Positions 17,508 through 27,113 of a stretch of DNA of 64,000 nucleotides are shown here, piece after piece; position 1 is the stretch's first letter; the number at the start of each line of letters is the position of its first letter. The notes beneath the pieces were generated by a model that saw nothing but the letters and a program-made list of their open reading frames with translations, had not been told where the DNA came from and did no database searches. The stretch covers positions 1-64,000 of the forward strand of contig NZ_BILW01000019.1 of NCBI RefSeq assembly GCF_004000765.1, given 5' to 3'. A program made the position numbers and the translations under genes. This DNA is from Paenibacillus chondroitinus NBRC 15376. GTDB taxonomy: Bacteria; Bacillota; Bacilli; Paenibacillales; NBRC-103111.

Positions 17508-17558
17508 AAAAAAACTACATAGCATTAGGCTGCTCAACAGCCGTCAGATGCCATGTAG
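17505..17558 (-). terminator. Terminator of the FAD oxidoreductase-SGNH transcript
   Basis: On the minus strand CTACATGGCAT pairs with ATGCTATGTAG (one wobble), with an inner GGCTG...CAGCC pairing, followed by a run of eight or more T. Confidence 0.8.
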
Positions 17559-17569
17559 GTCTTTCGAGG

Positions 17570-18808
17570 TTATACCGGCGGCTGCACCACCAACAATTTC
17601 CCAAGCTGGATCACCGTTTGGTTGTACCAATCCAGATGTTGCTGAACATGCTCTCTACTTCGTTCATTGCCAGATGCTTCAAACACAGCCGCTTTGTCTG
17701 TCTTCTCATTATCGATTTCAAAGCGAACCGTATGGTTCCCATTCGGAAGCTCCGGCAAGAAAACATACTGATTCCGATTATGGTCGTTATACGGTGTAAA
17801 TCTGTCGACAAGGAAGGGTTCCCCTCTATCTACCGTCACCTTCAACCTGCCGGAATCAGGTCCTCCGATATCGAACAGTCCAATGTGTGTGCCTTGGAAC
17901 TGCACCGTGATAGCCTCTCCAGGATCGACTGCTCGCCAAAGTCCGGGAAATAACCAATCGTACTTGCGAGCCAGCGCAAAATCATCAGGAGTCACGAAGG
18001 ACCATCCTGCCGATAAATGGGCATGGCCATCCAGCGACAGCATTGCGGCGTACTCCCATGGATTGGCTGGGACCAGAGGGTTCTGAGGCAGGTTATGTTC
18101 AACACTGCCCGAAAGAACCCCGAGTGCACGAATCCGCTCAAATGACCGAGTAATCGTATCTGTGTAAATCCGGTGCCCCTCGGGAATGATCGGATGGATC
18201 GCGTCATGCGTAAAAACAATGACCCCGGGAATGGAATCTCCTGACTCTCCTGACCTTGAAGTGAACATTAACTTTCCCTCCGACACCAATTGACTGACCG
18301 CTACACCCAGATGAATCGAAGGAATACCGTAATAATCGGCCACTTCTTCTTGCATAAGAGCTCCCTTTTGGTACTCCCCAGACTGAAATCCTGCTACATC
18401 TCGCTCCTTCAACGTATAAACAAACAGGATATCTATAAATCGGCTCCGCTTGCGAATTTGACGGACAATTCCTTCAATTCGCGCCTTGGACTCGGGTACT
18501 CCGCCATCGTTACCGACAAACTCCACAAATACGAGATCAGGTTGATGACGAAGCACATCCGTCTCCAAACGGGCGCAGGCCAAATCCGATCCAGTTCCGT
18601 CAATGCCTGCATTCACAGAGCGGATATCTGCTTTGGGATATTGTCCCCGAAGCCAATCCGCCGTCATGACTCTATATCCTTCAGAACGCGTATTACTGCC
18701 GCCAAAATAGACGATTGTTACCGCTTCTCCATTTGCCAACTTCTGAATGACATTAGGCAACCCTTTTCGAGGGAATAATTCCTGCATCGCGACTTCACCT
18801 GGCCTCAC
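17570..18808 (-). CDS. SGNH/GDSL-type hydrolase
   Basis: A 412-residue protein without a signal peptide. Block I is VYFGGSNTR near residue 33, with the catalytic Ser in GGSN instead of GDS. Block III is FVGNDGG, and block V is DAIHP with the Asp/His pair. Residues after about 260 form a second beta-rich domain that may bind carbohydrate. SGNH enzymes of this sort remove acyl groups (often acetyl) from sugars. Its start overlaps the end of the FAD oxidoreductase gene by four bases (ATGA), so the two are translationally coupled. It probably de-esterifies an imported oligosaccharide; the true substrate is unknown. Confidence 0.82.
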   Translation of the reverse strand: MRPGEVAMQELFPRKGLPNVIQKLANGEAVTIVYFGGSNTRSEGYRVMTADWLRGQYPKADIRSVNAGIDGTGSDLACARLETDVLRHQPDLVFVEFVGNDGGVPESKARIEGIVRQIRKRSRFIDILFVYTLKERDVAGFQSGEYQKGALMQEEVADYYGIPSIHLGVAVSQLVSEGKLMFTSRSGESGDSIPGVIVFTHDAIHPIIPEGHRIYTDTITRSFERIRALGVLSGSVEHNLPQNPLVPANPWEYAAMLSLDGHAHLSAGWSFVTPDDFALARKYDWLFPGLWRAVDPGEAITVQFQGTHIGLFDIGGPDSGRLKVTVDRGEPFLVDRFTPYNDHNRNQYVFLPELPNGNHTVRFEIDNEKTDKAAVFEASGNERSREHVQQHLDWYNQTVIQLGKLLVVQPPV

Positions 18809-21021
18809 TGATCATTTTTAGGAGCATACAATTTAACAGCAAACACTTCATAATAAGGCGTACCGTATGTAGCACGGAAATCGAATCGGATTCGGGAGAC
18901 ACAATTCGCATCCACTTTATGTTTATTCAACGTGAGATAATTTCCACGGATACTGATTTTCCTCTCGGTTCCGTCTTCTAAGGTTAAGGTCACATCATAG
19001 TCTTGGATAAGGGACTCAATCGGGTCGTCAAAATGCTCTAAGTCCAGCTGTGAATTGAAAACAAGATGGATTTCCTCCAGATTTTTAGTACTTGCAAAAC
19101 TGAATTCCAACCACTCCTGCTCCTCCGTACATTTGGAAATCCAGCCGTTCGGCAGACCATAAGGTCTGGAGTAGCCATTGACGACATTCTCGGGATTATA
19201 CATATTTTGGTATGGCAGCAGGTCCTTAAAGCAAATGTTCTTGTTGAATTTCTTCAGCCTAGACGGCTCTTCCGGCCTATAATGAAAGCTGACCGCTCCA
19301 GTAAGTTTCTCTTCATTACCGTATACGGCAAGCCTCTCTGTTCCTTCAAGTACAATGTAGATTTTGTCGTCCGCCGGCTTCGCACAGCCCAAGTTCAACG
19401 TAATCCAATCGTCATGACCAGCTGCAATAGCCAAGCTGTAGTCTTTCAACGGGCTAGTCGGAATATAGTTTTCCTTCCGTTCTCCACCAAACAACTTCAC
19501 ATGCAGCGTTAGCGAATGTTCGGAACTGTTTTTAATTTTGACCCGTACGCTTTCCGCCTCGGATGTCTGAATCGGCAAGACCAAACATAATCCTTGGTCC
19601 AAGGGAATCGCTTCGGTTGGATGAACATTGTCATAGCTGCGCTGAGACGAGGAACGAATATGTAATCCATCAGCGAAATAAGGATCTAACTCCTCTTTAA
19701 GCCCTACTATCGTTTGTCCGTCTCGAAGCAGCAGCCCCTGCAGCTCTCCCATATGAGCTCGGACGATGTCTGCGGGGTCTACCTCATATTTCAAGCATAA
19801 CACAGCCGCGGTTCCAACTGCCTGCCCCATGCAACCGCAGGTTGCCATTACCCTTGTCGATCCGAAAGCAACATGGGTAGCACTTATATTGCGGCCAGCG
19901 AACATGAGGTTAGGTATATTTTGCGAAAATAAACTCCGGAACGGAATATTGTACAAGCCAGGCACGAAATTCCACGCTGTAGCCGGTCCCTCATCGTAGA
20001 TGCCCTTGGCAGCATGTAAATCCATATACCAGCCCCCAACGGATACAGCATCTTCGAAATGCGGCTTCGCTGTAAGATCGTTTTGAGATAACATGTATTT
20101 CCCAATAAATCGCCTGGATTCCCGTTTTCCCGGAATCGGGCATACATAATCCAAGATGAGATTGTCTACATCATCAAATTCACCGCTATTTTTGATATAA
20201 TCCCAAATTCCGTAAACCAATTTCCGCAGCTCTAATGCAATGTCTTCATTGTTTGTAATAACATCCATGTGCCCGCCGTATTCCAGCCACCATAATCCGC
20301 CGAGTCCGTTGATTTTTCTAGGAAAAGCCCGATGGTTCAAGCCTTTTCTGATACTATCAAAAAAGGGCAACTTCGTAATATCATACGCAAAGCCAGGCCT
20401 CTTGTACGGAACGTGATACTCTACATCGCGTGCTTGGAAAAGGATCGTGTCTCCCATGGTGTAGTGATCCGCCACTTCAGGAGCCAAGTCCTCCTTGTAT
20501 TCATGCTTCGCTTCTCTTCCCCATCGAAAGAGAGCACCTGCTTGATATCCGACAACCCCGTCTCCAGAGCAATTGATGTAGGTTCGGCTTTCAAAACGGA
20601 ATTTCCTTTCAGAAGCCAGTTGCAAGCCTTCAACCCACTTAATTCTGCCGTTCACCATTCCCGTTTCATGCACGCATGTATTCAGAAATAGAGAAATGTT
20701 AGGTTCATCATAGACCATATCCAACAAGACCGTATCCGAAAGCGAAAGCATAAGCTTTTTGTTATATAGCGGATTATAGTGGAAAATTTTCAACTTGAGC
20801 TCTTCCACTAACCCGCCCTCACGCGCATAATAGGATGGACTTTTGCCGAGATAGGCCGACCCGTTGATATGAACCCTAACCTCGCTGCTGGCATTTCCCC
20901 CAAGAACCGGTCGATCATTGATAAGTGCAACTTGCAGCCCTTGACGAGCGGCAGCAATGGCGGCGCACAGCCCAGCAATTCCTCCGCCAACGACGGTTAC
21001 ATCCGCTTTAATTAGCTCCAT
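18805..21021 (-). CDS. FAD-dependent oxidoreductase with C-terminal discoidin-like domain
   Basis: A 738-residue protein. An FAD-binding Rossmann motif, VVGGGIAGLCAAIAAARQG, lies at the N-terminus, followed by GGNASSEVR. A second conserved nucleotide-domain segment, TCGCMGQAVGTAA, lies near residue 410. The last 130 residues (WLEFSFASTKNLEEIHLVF) resemble an F5/8-type or carbohydrate-binding fold. The start was placed at ATG 21021 because GGAGG lies eight bases upstream; an earlier in-frame ATG lacks an SD. Proteins of this family occur in sugar-utilisation loci and probably oxidise a sugar or sugar acid, but no reaction can be assigned. It follows the response regulator gene by about 100 bases. 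Confidence 0.82.
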   Translation of the reverse strand: MELIKADVTVVGGGIAGLCAAIAAARQGLQVALINDRPVLGGNASSEVRVHINGSAYLGKSPSYYAREGGLVEELKLKIFHYNPLYNKKLMLSLSDTVLLDMVYDEPNISLFLNTCVHETGMVNGRIKWVEGLQLASERKFRFESRTYINCSGDGVVGYQAGALFRWGREAKHEYKEDLAPEVADHYTMGDTILFQARDVEYHVPYKRPGFAYDITKLPFFDSIRKGLNHRAFPRKINGLGGLWWLEYGGHMDVITNNEDIALELRKLVYGIWDYIKNSGEFDDVDNLILDYVCPIPGKRESRRFIGKYMLSQNDLTAKPHFEDAVSVGGWYMDLHAAKGIYDEGPATAWNFVPGLYNIPFRSLFSQNIPNLMFAGRNISATHVAFGSTRVMATCGCMGQAVGTAAVLCLKYEVDPADIVRAHMGELQGLLLRDGQTIVGLKEELDPYFADGLHIRSSSQRSYDNVHPTEAIPLDQGLCLVLPIQTSEAESVRVKIKNSSEHSLTLHVKLFGGERKENYIPTSPLKDYSLAIAAGHDDWITLNLGCAKPADDKIYIVLEGTERLAVYGNEEKLTGAVSFHYRPEEPSRLKKFNKNICFKDLLPYQNMYNPENVVNGYSRPYGLPNGWISKCTEEQEWLEFSFASTKNLEEIHLVFNSQLDLEHFDDPIESLIQDYDVTLTLEDGTERKISIRGNYLTLNKHKVDANCVSRIRFDFRATYGTPYYEVFAVKLYAPKNDQ

Positions 21022-21121
21022 TTTGATAACCTCCATGATAAGATACATCTATCATGGTAGTTCTTTTAAACCCTGTTTTTTTACATGATTTCGCGAAAAA
21101 TTCATACATTTTTTTGCAAAC

Positions 21122-22747
21122 TCATTTGGATTCATACCGTGTTATTTTTATCCGATATTGCTTAGGTGTATCACCCGTATATTCTTTAAACAGTTTGCAA
21201 AAATACCCTTCATTGACAATGCCTACTTCCTCGCACAATTCCATTAATGAATAATCCTGAACATGTAACAACTCGAGAGCCAATTGTATTTTTTTGCGGT
21301 TGATGTAACTAATAACGCCTTCGTTCATTGTTTTTTTGAAAAGACTGCTAAAATACGACGGAGCTAAATTCACTTCCTCGGCAATAGCCTCTAACGTTAA
21401 ACGCTGTTTCAGGTTTTTCTCAATAAATCGCATGGCTCCCATAATTTCTGCCCGGTGCAAGAGTTGACCAGCGTGTACATATTCGTATGTAAAGTCGCTA
21501 ATATAGGCTAGTTGCTCCCGAAATGCCATAAATTCCATGGGAAACTCCGCTACATCCTTGTTCTGCGTGCTCCCTGATCTAAATTTCGCAATAATGTCTC
21601 TGTAGAAGTCTCGAAGCATAGGAGCCATGATGGACTTATGGATTTTATGATCCGTAGCACATTGGTTTAAATCAGCAAATTCTTTCTCCAGCTCCTCCTT
21701 GGCAACCTGTCTGTGCACCCATGCAAGAAAATCAGCCAGTTTCTGCTGAAAGTCATCTCTACTATCATTACGATAATGGAACCGATGTGTAGGCGTTTTG
21801 ACTACTTTATCTGCATGATAATAGAAATCCTCACTTACATTTTGAGCTTCCGTGTAGGCTTGTTTAATGGTCTCCCAACCTCGATGCGGACTGCCAAAAG
21901 CTACAGATACCTTTTGATTCAAATACTGATGCAAATGGGAAACGATCTGCCCTCCTAATAGCTGGCAAGCATATTCCGTATCCATCTCACTACGATTATT
22001 TTCCCAGGAAAGAAAACCAATAAACCGATTATCGGATAGATCCGTAGCTACACCAGTGCCGCAATTCATCAGCGTTTCTTCGATGACATTCGTAATTGCA
22101 TATTTCAAGATGTTTTGGTCAACCGCAGAATATTCATTTCGAAAACTTTCATACTGATTCATTTCAACAATAAAGCAGCAATAGTTGGCTTGAAAGAAAT
22201 GAAACTGCATACGATTGGCGAAATCCGATGCCCGATGAGAAGGTATTTCGCCTCTGACCAGTTCGTTAAAAAACTGTTTGCGGACTCTATATTTATTTTC
22301 AAGAACGGAAATGTTTAAAGATTGAAATTCTTCTTCTTTTCTCTTCACCTCATCCAAAATTCCAGCTGCCTTATTCAAAGCTCGATGCAAAATTGCTTCA
22401 TTTAACGGAACCTTGACAATGTAATCCAATACATTGGCATGAATAGCTCGCTGTGCGTACTCGAAAGATGAATAGGCGGTCAAAAGAATGTATTGGGTAT
22501 GAGGCAGCTCCGGCTTTAATTGCTCAATCATGGATATCCCATCCATTCGCGGCATCACGATATCGGTTATTACAATATCCGGTTTTAACTTCAAGATTTC
22601 CTCTATCCCCTGCTGCCCATTCATCGCTTTTCCCACTAACTGGAATCGGCGTTCCTTAGGAGAGAGCTCTCTAAAAAAAAGTTCCAATCGTTGAATGATT
22701 AGATCTTCATCGTCAACGATGAAGCAAGTGTAGTCTCTCACCCACAT
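21122..22747 (-). CDS. Response regulator with AraC-type DNA-binding domain (YesN-like)
   Basis: A 541-residue regulator. The receiver domain is at residues 6-125, with FIVDDED and phospho-acceptor D62 in VITDIVMPRMDG. A long middle region follows. The C-terminal AraC pair is IAEEVNLAPSYFSSLFKKTM and LCEEVGIVNEGYFCKLFKEY. Its start overlaps the kinase gene end by 10 bases (AAAGGAG just upstream), so the pair is coupled. It is the best local candidate to bind the 42-bp motif found upstream of the 28061 transporter operon and the 17386 secreted protein gene. Confidence 0.92.
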   Translation of the reverse strand: MWVRDYTCFIVDDEDLIIQRLELFFRELSPKERRFQLVGKAMNGQQGIEEILKLKPDIVITDIVMPRMDGISMIEQLKPELPHTQYILLTAYSSFEYAQRAIHANVLDYIVKVPLNEAILHRALNKAAGILDEVKRKEEEFQSLNISVLENKYRVRKQFFNELVRGEIPSHRASDFANRMQFHFFQANYCCFIVEMNQYESFRNEYSAVDQNILKYAITNVIEETLMNCGTGVATDLSDNRFIGFLSWENNRSEMDTEYACQLLGGQIVSHLHQYLNQKVSVAFGSPHRGWETIKQAYTEAQNVSEDFYYHADKVVKTPTHRFHYRNDSRDDFQQKLADFLAWVHRQVAKEELEKEFADLNQCATDHKIHKSIMAPMLRDFYRDIIAKFRSGSTQNKDVAEFPMEFMAFREQLAYISDFTYEYVHAGQLLHRAEIMGAMRFIEKNLKQRLTLEAIAEEVNLAPSYFSSLFKKTMNEGVISYINRKKIQLALELLHVQDYSLMELCEEVGIVNEGYFCKLFKEYTGDTPKQYRIKITRYESK

Positions 22748-24483
22748 ACATCTCCTTTAAATAAATCTACCGGGAATACGGCACGGACACAGGTTGTTTC
22801 CTTCGGGATGCTTATGATTTGGAGCCCGAACTGCTCCCCATAGTGAAGTCTTATTCGACCATGAATATTGTTTAACCCGATTCTTTTCCTTTTTACTTCC
22901 AGATCACTCGGTTCTGCCGTTAAAATATGCTTGGTTTTATCTGCTGGAATTCCCTCGCCTTGATCAATGACCTCTATCATGACGATGTTGCCTTTCCTGT
23001 AAGCATGAATCGTAATCGAACCTTCGATTCCTCCACCGTTATAGCCATGGAAGATACTATTCTCTACAATAGGCTGCAGCAGCATTCGAAAAACCGGAAA
23101 GTCCATTAACCCATCTTCAATATGCTCAATTAACTGAAAATGCCTGTTATAACGGATGTTCTGAATCGCGATATAGTCCGATACATTTTGCAACTCCTGA
23201 CGTAATGAAACCTTCTCCGAAGCATCGGCGATCCCGTATTCCAATATTGAAATGAGAGACCCGATCACCACATCTACTTTTTCTATTTGTCCGAGGTGTA
23301 TGACATTGCTGATAGCTCCAAGCGTATTATAAAGAAAATGAGGGTTTATTTGAGATTGCAGCACTTGGATTTCCAGCTTTCGCTCAAGTTCATTATGAAG
23401 CTCTCCTCGCCGAATCAGTTCCACAATTTGCTGCAGCATTCGGTCGAAAGCACGGGAAAGGTCACCGAATTCATCGTTTCGCTTGATGGTAACTCTCGTT
23501 GTCAGATCGCCTTGCTCTACCCGCTTCATTTTTGTTTTGAGCGTATAGAGCGGATTCCTGATATATTTGGCAATAAAAAAAGAAATGAACAAACTTAAGA
23601 GAAAACCTGCAACTAGAAGCACGATGTAATAGGCCTCCAATCTGGACAGCGCAGCTTCCAGACGAGATTCATCGTTAATCGAAATGATGGACCAATTGAA
23701 TTTCTCCGTCGGTTTCTTCAGAATAGAGACTGGTAAGCCCTCTTTTGTATGCAGTTGAAGGCTTGTTCCCGACGTATCGAGAATTTGTTCCGCCGACGTT
23801 TCCCCAATTGAAAACGTATGATCTTGAATACTCAGGGGACCTCTATTTTCCGAAAATCCAGCAATAATTTTGCCCGATGAGGTGATCAGAGCGAGATTCA
23901 TTTGTTCTTTTTTATTAATCTTGAACAAGGTTTCTTCAATGGCATTTAGATCCAAATCGACCGCAATGGCCAGAGGAGAAGGAGAGCCGTTCAGATATCG
24001 AACCATCGTAACGGTCCAGCCGGAATACTTAGATTTATAAGGATCACTGACAAATGTAGTTCTTCGGTTCTTGTCGGCCGCATCAAACAAAGGTTCTCTG
24101 TCCGATAAAGGTTCATCAAAAATCCGCGTAGCCATACTTCCACCTAGAATGGATAAATCACTTTTGATCAAGTAAATGTTACTCACATAATTACTGTTTA
24201 GTTCATATAACTCTCTTAATTGCTTTTTAATCACTTCCGTATTGTCAATGTTTGCTTTCACTGATGTTTCAACCGAGAACAAGATTGTCTGGAACGAAGA
24301 AAAATTAACCGTCAAATACTGGTCAACTTTGTCCAATATTTGGTTCGTGTAATAAATATCGTTGGTTCTTATTTCCTTTTGAACATAGCGATAGGACAAT
24401 TGACTTATCAAGATGATGCAGCTTAATACAAATGCAAACACAATTAAAAATAGTTTTAAAGGCAAGCTGATTCTACGTCGCAT
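22738..24483 (-). CDS. Sensor histidine kinase, YesM type
   Basis: A 581-residue membrane kinase. TM1 is at about 10-28, an extracellular dCache-like sensing region at about 30-290, TM2 near 290-310, then HAMP (NPLYTLKTKMKRVEQGD). The phospho-acceptor motif is SQINPHFLYNTLGAISNV. The ATPase domain shows LLQPIVENSIFHGYNGGG and VIDQGEGIP. It lies downstream of the binding-protein gene, after an intercistronic hairpin, and upstream of its coupled regulator. Confidence 0.92.
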   Translation of the reverse strand: MRRRISLPLKLFLIVFAFVLSCIILISQLSYRYVQKEIRTNDIYYTNQILDKVDQYLTVNFSSFQTILFSVETSVKANIDNTEVIKKQLRELYELNSNYVSNIYLIKSDLSILGGSMATRIFDEPLSDREPLFDAADKNRRTTFVSDPYKSKYSGWTVTMVRYLNGSPSPLAIAVDLDLNAIEETLFKINKKEQMNLALITSSGKIIAGFSENRGPLSIQDHTFSIGETSAEQILDTSGTSLQLHTKEGLPVSILKKPTEKFNWSIISINDESRLEAALSRLEAYYIVLLVAGFLLSLFISFFIAKYIRNPLYTLKTKMKRVEQGDLTTRVTIKRNDEFGDLSRAFDRMLQQIVELIRRGELHNELERKLEIQVLQSQINPHFLYNTLGAISNVIHLGQIEKVDVVIGSLISILEYGIADASEKVSLRQELQNVSDYIAIQNIRYNRHFQLIEHIEDGLMDFPVFRMLLQPIVENSIFHGYNGGGIEGSITIHAYRKGNIVMIEVIDQGEGIPADKTKHILTAEPSDLEVKRKRIGLNNIHGRIRLHYGEQFGLQIISIPKETTCVRAVFPVDLFKGDVCG

Positions 24484-24532
24484 CGGCCATCTTCCTTTTA
24501 AATCCAGATTAAACTAAGCATAGCATAGGACG

Positions 24533-24568
24533 ACAAAGAGAGGGGCTGTTTATCGCCACTCTCTTTGT
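24533..24568 (-). terminator. Hairpin after the SBP gene (attenuator or stabiliser)
   Basis: ACAAAGAGAG (24533-24542) pairs perfectly with CTCTCTTTGT (24559-24568). There is no T-run on the minus-strand 3' side, so it may be a partial terminator that lets some transcription reach the kinase genes. Confidence 0.55.
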
Positions 24569-24572
24569 TTAT

Positions 24573-26159
24573 TTACTTGATTAAGCCTGCTTCTTTAAAT
24601 TGCTTAACTGCTGTATCCTTATATTTTTGCATATCAAACTTGGTATCCAATGTTTTGAGGAAATTATCCCAGTTGGTTAGAGGGTCTTTGCCCGACATAA
24701 ATTTCACTAAGCTTTCATTAATGAAACGTGTGCGGTCAGCTGCCAAGGTATCGCTAGGGTCGGCAGTCAATAAATTTCCGGGTAAAGTAAGACCTACATA
24801 TTGCTGATTGTTCGTGAACGCCTCTGTCGTCTTCGGATTCTGGAAGCTGAAGTACTCGGCATCATCGCCTCGGCGCGGCATTCTATAATGATCGACCCAT
24901 AGGTACTTTTCTTTCATTTCTTTGGATAATTCAGAGGTTTTATTTTTGATCTTGCCGTCTACGATATCCCAATGAATCCCTTTAATTCCGTAGGCAAAAT
25001 TCGGATAGGCTTCTTTGTCCGTAAAGAGATATTCCAGCATAGACAAGATCCGAATGATTTTGTCCTTGTCCGCTTTCTTGGAAATAGCCCATGAATTGCC
25101 TTGGAACGATTTTCTCTCCACGATTTGATCACCGTAGGGCCCTTTCATTGGAGGAATGACGATCCATTCCGGTATCTCTCCGCCGATTTCTTTCATCTTC
25201 TGCTGATAATCAGGTTCCAATCTGCGGGCATCTCTGATCATGAAGCCAACTTTACCTTTATATAACTTTTGGTCTAACAAATCTGGTGTAGTCATCGTCA
25301 CCCAGTCGGGGTCGACAACTTTCGCTGTCATCATTTTATTGATGTAAGCGAGCGCTTCTTTCATTTTGGGATCGATAAAAAGGAATACGGGTTTATTGTC
25401 TTTCACTTCAATGGCGGAAGGCGGATTAACGCCAAACATCCACATCAAGCTATCGAAGCCGTAGGTTTGCAGATTGCCTTCTTTATTCATACCGCCTATG
25501 AATCCGTACGTATCGTTTTTGCCGTTTCCATCCGGATCTTTCTCCGTAAAGGCTTTCATGACTTCGAATAGCTCGTCTGGGGTTGTCGGCACTTTCATAT
25601 TCAGCTTTTTCAGCCAATCGTTGCGGATAAAGAAGCTTCGACTGATACCGTTTACATTATCATAACCCGGAACGCCAATAGTTTTTCCTAGATATGACGT
25701 CGCATCCCAGGAGTCTTTACCGAAACGCTTCTGCAATTCAGGAAATTGATCCAAGTATGGCGTCAAATCCGCAAGAACACCTTGATCATAATATTGCGCG
25801 AGATCAGCTCGACTCTTCAAGAAAAGCAAATCGGGAATATCCCCGCCCGCAATGAGCGTATTCAGTTTGGTTGTCGCTTGCCCGGCTTGAGGAACCATCA
25901 TATCCAAATCGATGTTCACCGCCTTCTCCAACATTTGACGTTGAATATCTTCCTCACGTGGAGGTATCGGTGCGGCAGCATTGAAAGTACCTTGGTTAAA
26001 CATCGTAATTTTCATTTTGGTCGCGAACTTGTTAGACTCGGATTGAGAGCTGCTCGAAGCTCCTGGCTTAATTCCTTCTTTGTCCGTACATGCTGACAAT
26101 AGCGCTCCCAGCCCTACGATTGCAGCCAGAACCGTAAATGAAACCTTTTTAAGTTGCAT
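24573..26159 (-). CDS. Extracellular sugar-binding lipoprotein, LplA type
   Basis: A 528-residue solute-binding lipoprotein. The signal sequence ends in a lipobox (ALLSACT) and is followed by a Ser/Gly-rich linker. The loop FTEKDPDGNGKNDTYGF is the metal-loop-like motif of the LplA family. The start was chosen at ATG 26159 because AAAGGAGAGGT lies just upstream; the longer frame has no SD. Gene order is permease-permease-SBP, the reverse of the 5-9 kb system. It probably delivers an oligosaccharide produced by the secreted protein; the ligand is unknown. Confidence 0.92.
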   Translation of the reverse strand: MQLKKVSFTVLAAIVGLGALLSACTDKEGIKPGASSSSQSESNKFATKMKITMFNQGTFNAAAPIPPREEDIQRQMLEKAVNIDLDMMVPQAGQATTKLNTLIAGGDIPDLLFLKSRADLAQYYDQGVLADLTPYLDQFPELQKRFGKDSWDATSYLGKTIGVPGYDNVNGISRSFFIRNDWLKKLNMKVPTTPDELFEVMKAFTEKDPDGNGKNDTYGFIGGMNKEGNLQTYGFDSLMWMFGVNPPSAIEVKDNKPVFLFIDPKMKEALAYINKMMTAKVVDPDWVTMTTPDLLDQKLYKGKVGFMIRDARRLEPDYQQKMKEIGGEIPEWIVIPPMKGPYGDQIVERKSFQGNSWAISKKADKDKIIRILSMLEYLFTDKEAYPNFAYGIKGIHWDIVDGKIKNKTSELSKEMKEKYLWVDHYRMPRRGDDAEYFSFQNPKTTEAFTNNQQYVGLTLPGNLLTADPSDTLAADRTRFINESLVKFMSGKDPLTNWDNFLKTLDTKFDMQKYKDTAVKQFKEAGLIK

Positions 26160-26230
26160 ATTGACCTCTCCTTTTACTTGTATATATAATATCACGCTGT
26201 TTCCTTAACAACCTAGGTAGGAATTGCTTT

Positions 26231-27100
26231 TTAACCTTTAATCGATCCTAAGAGTACACCCTTCGTAAAATGCTTTTGCATAAATGGATAAACGATCAAG
26301 ATCGGAACCGTCGTCACAACAACAGCAGCCATTTGCACAGCGAACTTGCTAACCGTTCCGGCATTAGCCATCGATTCAGAACTTTGTGTTGCGATGTTAA
26401 GCAAAATGTTACGCAAGACAACTTGCAGCGGCATTAAGTTCGAATCATTCAAGTAAACAATCGCATCGAAATAACTGTTCCAATGCCCTACGGCATAAAA
26501 TAGGGAGATCGTGGCAAGAACGGGCAAGGACAAGGGTAAAATGATTCTCCATAACGACTGAAGTTCACTTGCGCCGTCAACCCTTGCCGATTCCTCGATT
26601 TCAGCAGGCAATTGCTCGAAAAAGCCTTTAATGATCACCAGATTAAATGCACTAATAAGATGTGGAATAATTAATACCCATGGACTGTTTAGCAATCCCA
26701 GAGAGCGGATTAACAAATACGTCGGAATTAACCCTCCACCAAACATCATGGTAAACACAATGAATATTAAAAACGTGCTGCGTCCTGGCAAATATTTTTT
26801 GGATAACGGATAAGCCGCTATGATCGTAAAAAACACATTTAGAGCCGTACCTACAATCGTTCTAAACAATGTGATTTTATACGCCTGCCCTATGCCGTGA
26901 GAAATGAATACCTCTTTGTAGGCTAGAAAAGTAAAGGATTCAGGTATAATCACAATTCCTCTTCTTAACACTTCCGATTCTGGCGTCACTGAAACAGCAA
27001 CCACGTATAAAAAGGGGAGTAAGCAGAGTAGGGATAGTGCAATAAGAATCATATAAACGGCTGCTTGCCATACTTTTTCCCCGACTGTCATGTTGATCAT
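26231..27100 (-). CDS. Carbohydrate ABC transporter permease, LplC/YtcP type
   Basis: A 289-residue permease with six predicted helices. The EAA loop is IEESARVDGASELQSLWRII, and the C-terminus is KHFTKGVLLGSIKG. The start is set at ATG 27100 because GAGGTGG lies about eight bases upstream; a longer frame that overlaps the preceding gene has no SD. It is co-transcribed with the LplB-type gene upstream (stop at 27114) and the SBP gene downstream. Confidence 0.9.
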   Translation of the reverse strand: MINMTVGEKVWQAAVYMILIALSLLCLLPFLYVVAVSVTPESEVLRRGIVIIPESFTFLAYKEVFISHGIGQAYKITLFRTIVGTALNVFFTIIAAYPLSKKYLPGRSTFLIFIVFTMMFGGGLIPTYLLIRSLGLLNSPWVLIIPHLISAFNLVIIKGFFEQLPAEIEESARVDGASELQSLWRIILPLSLPVLATISLFYAVGHWNSYFDAIVYLNDSNLMPLQVVLRNILLNIATQSSESMANAGTVSKFAVQMAAVVVTTVPILIVYPFMQKHFTKGVLLGSIKG

Positions 27101-27113
27101 TGTAAAAACCACC

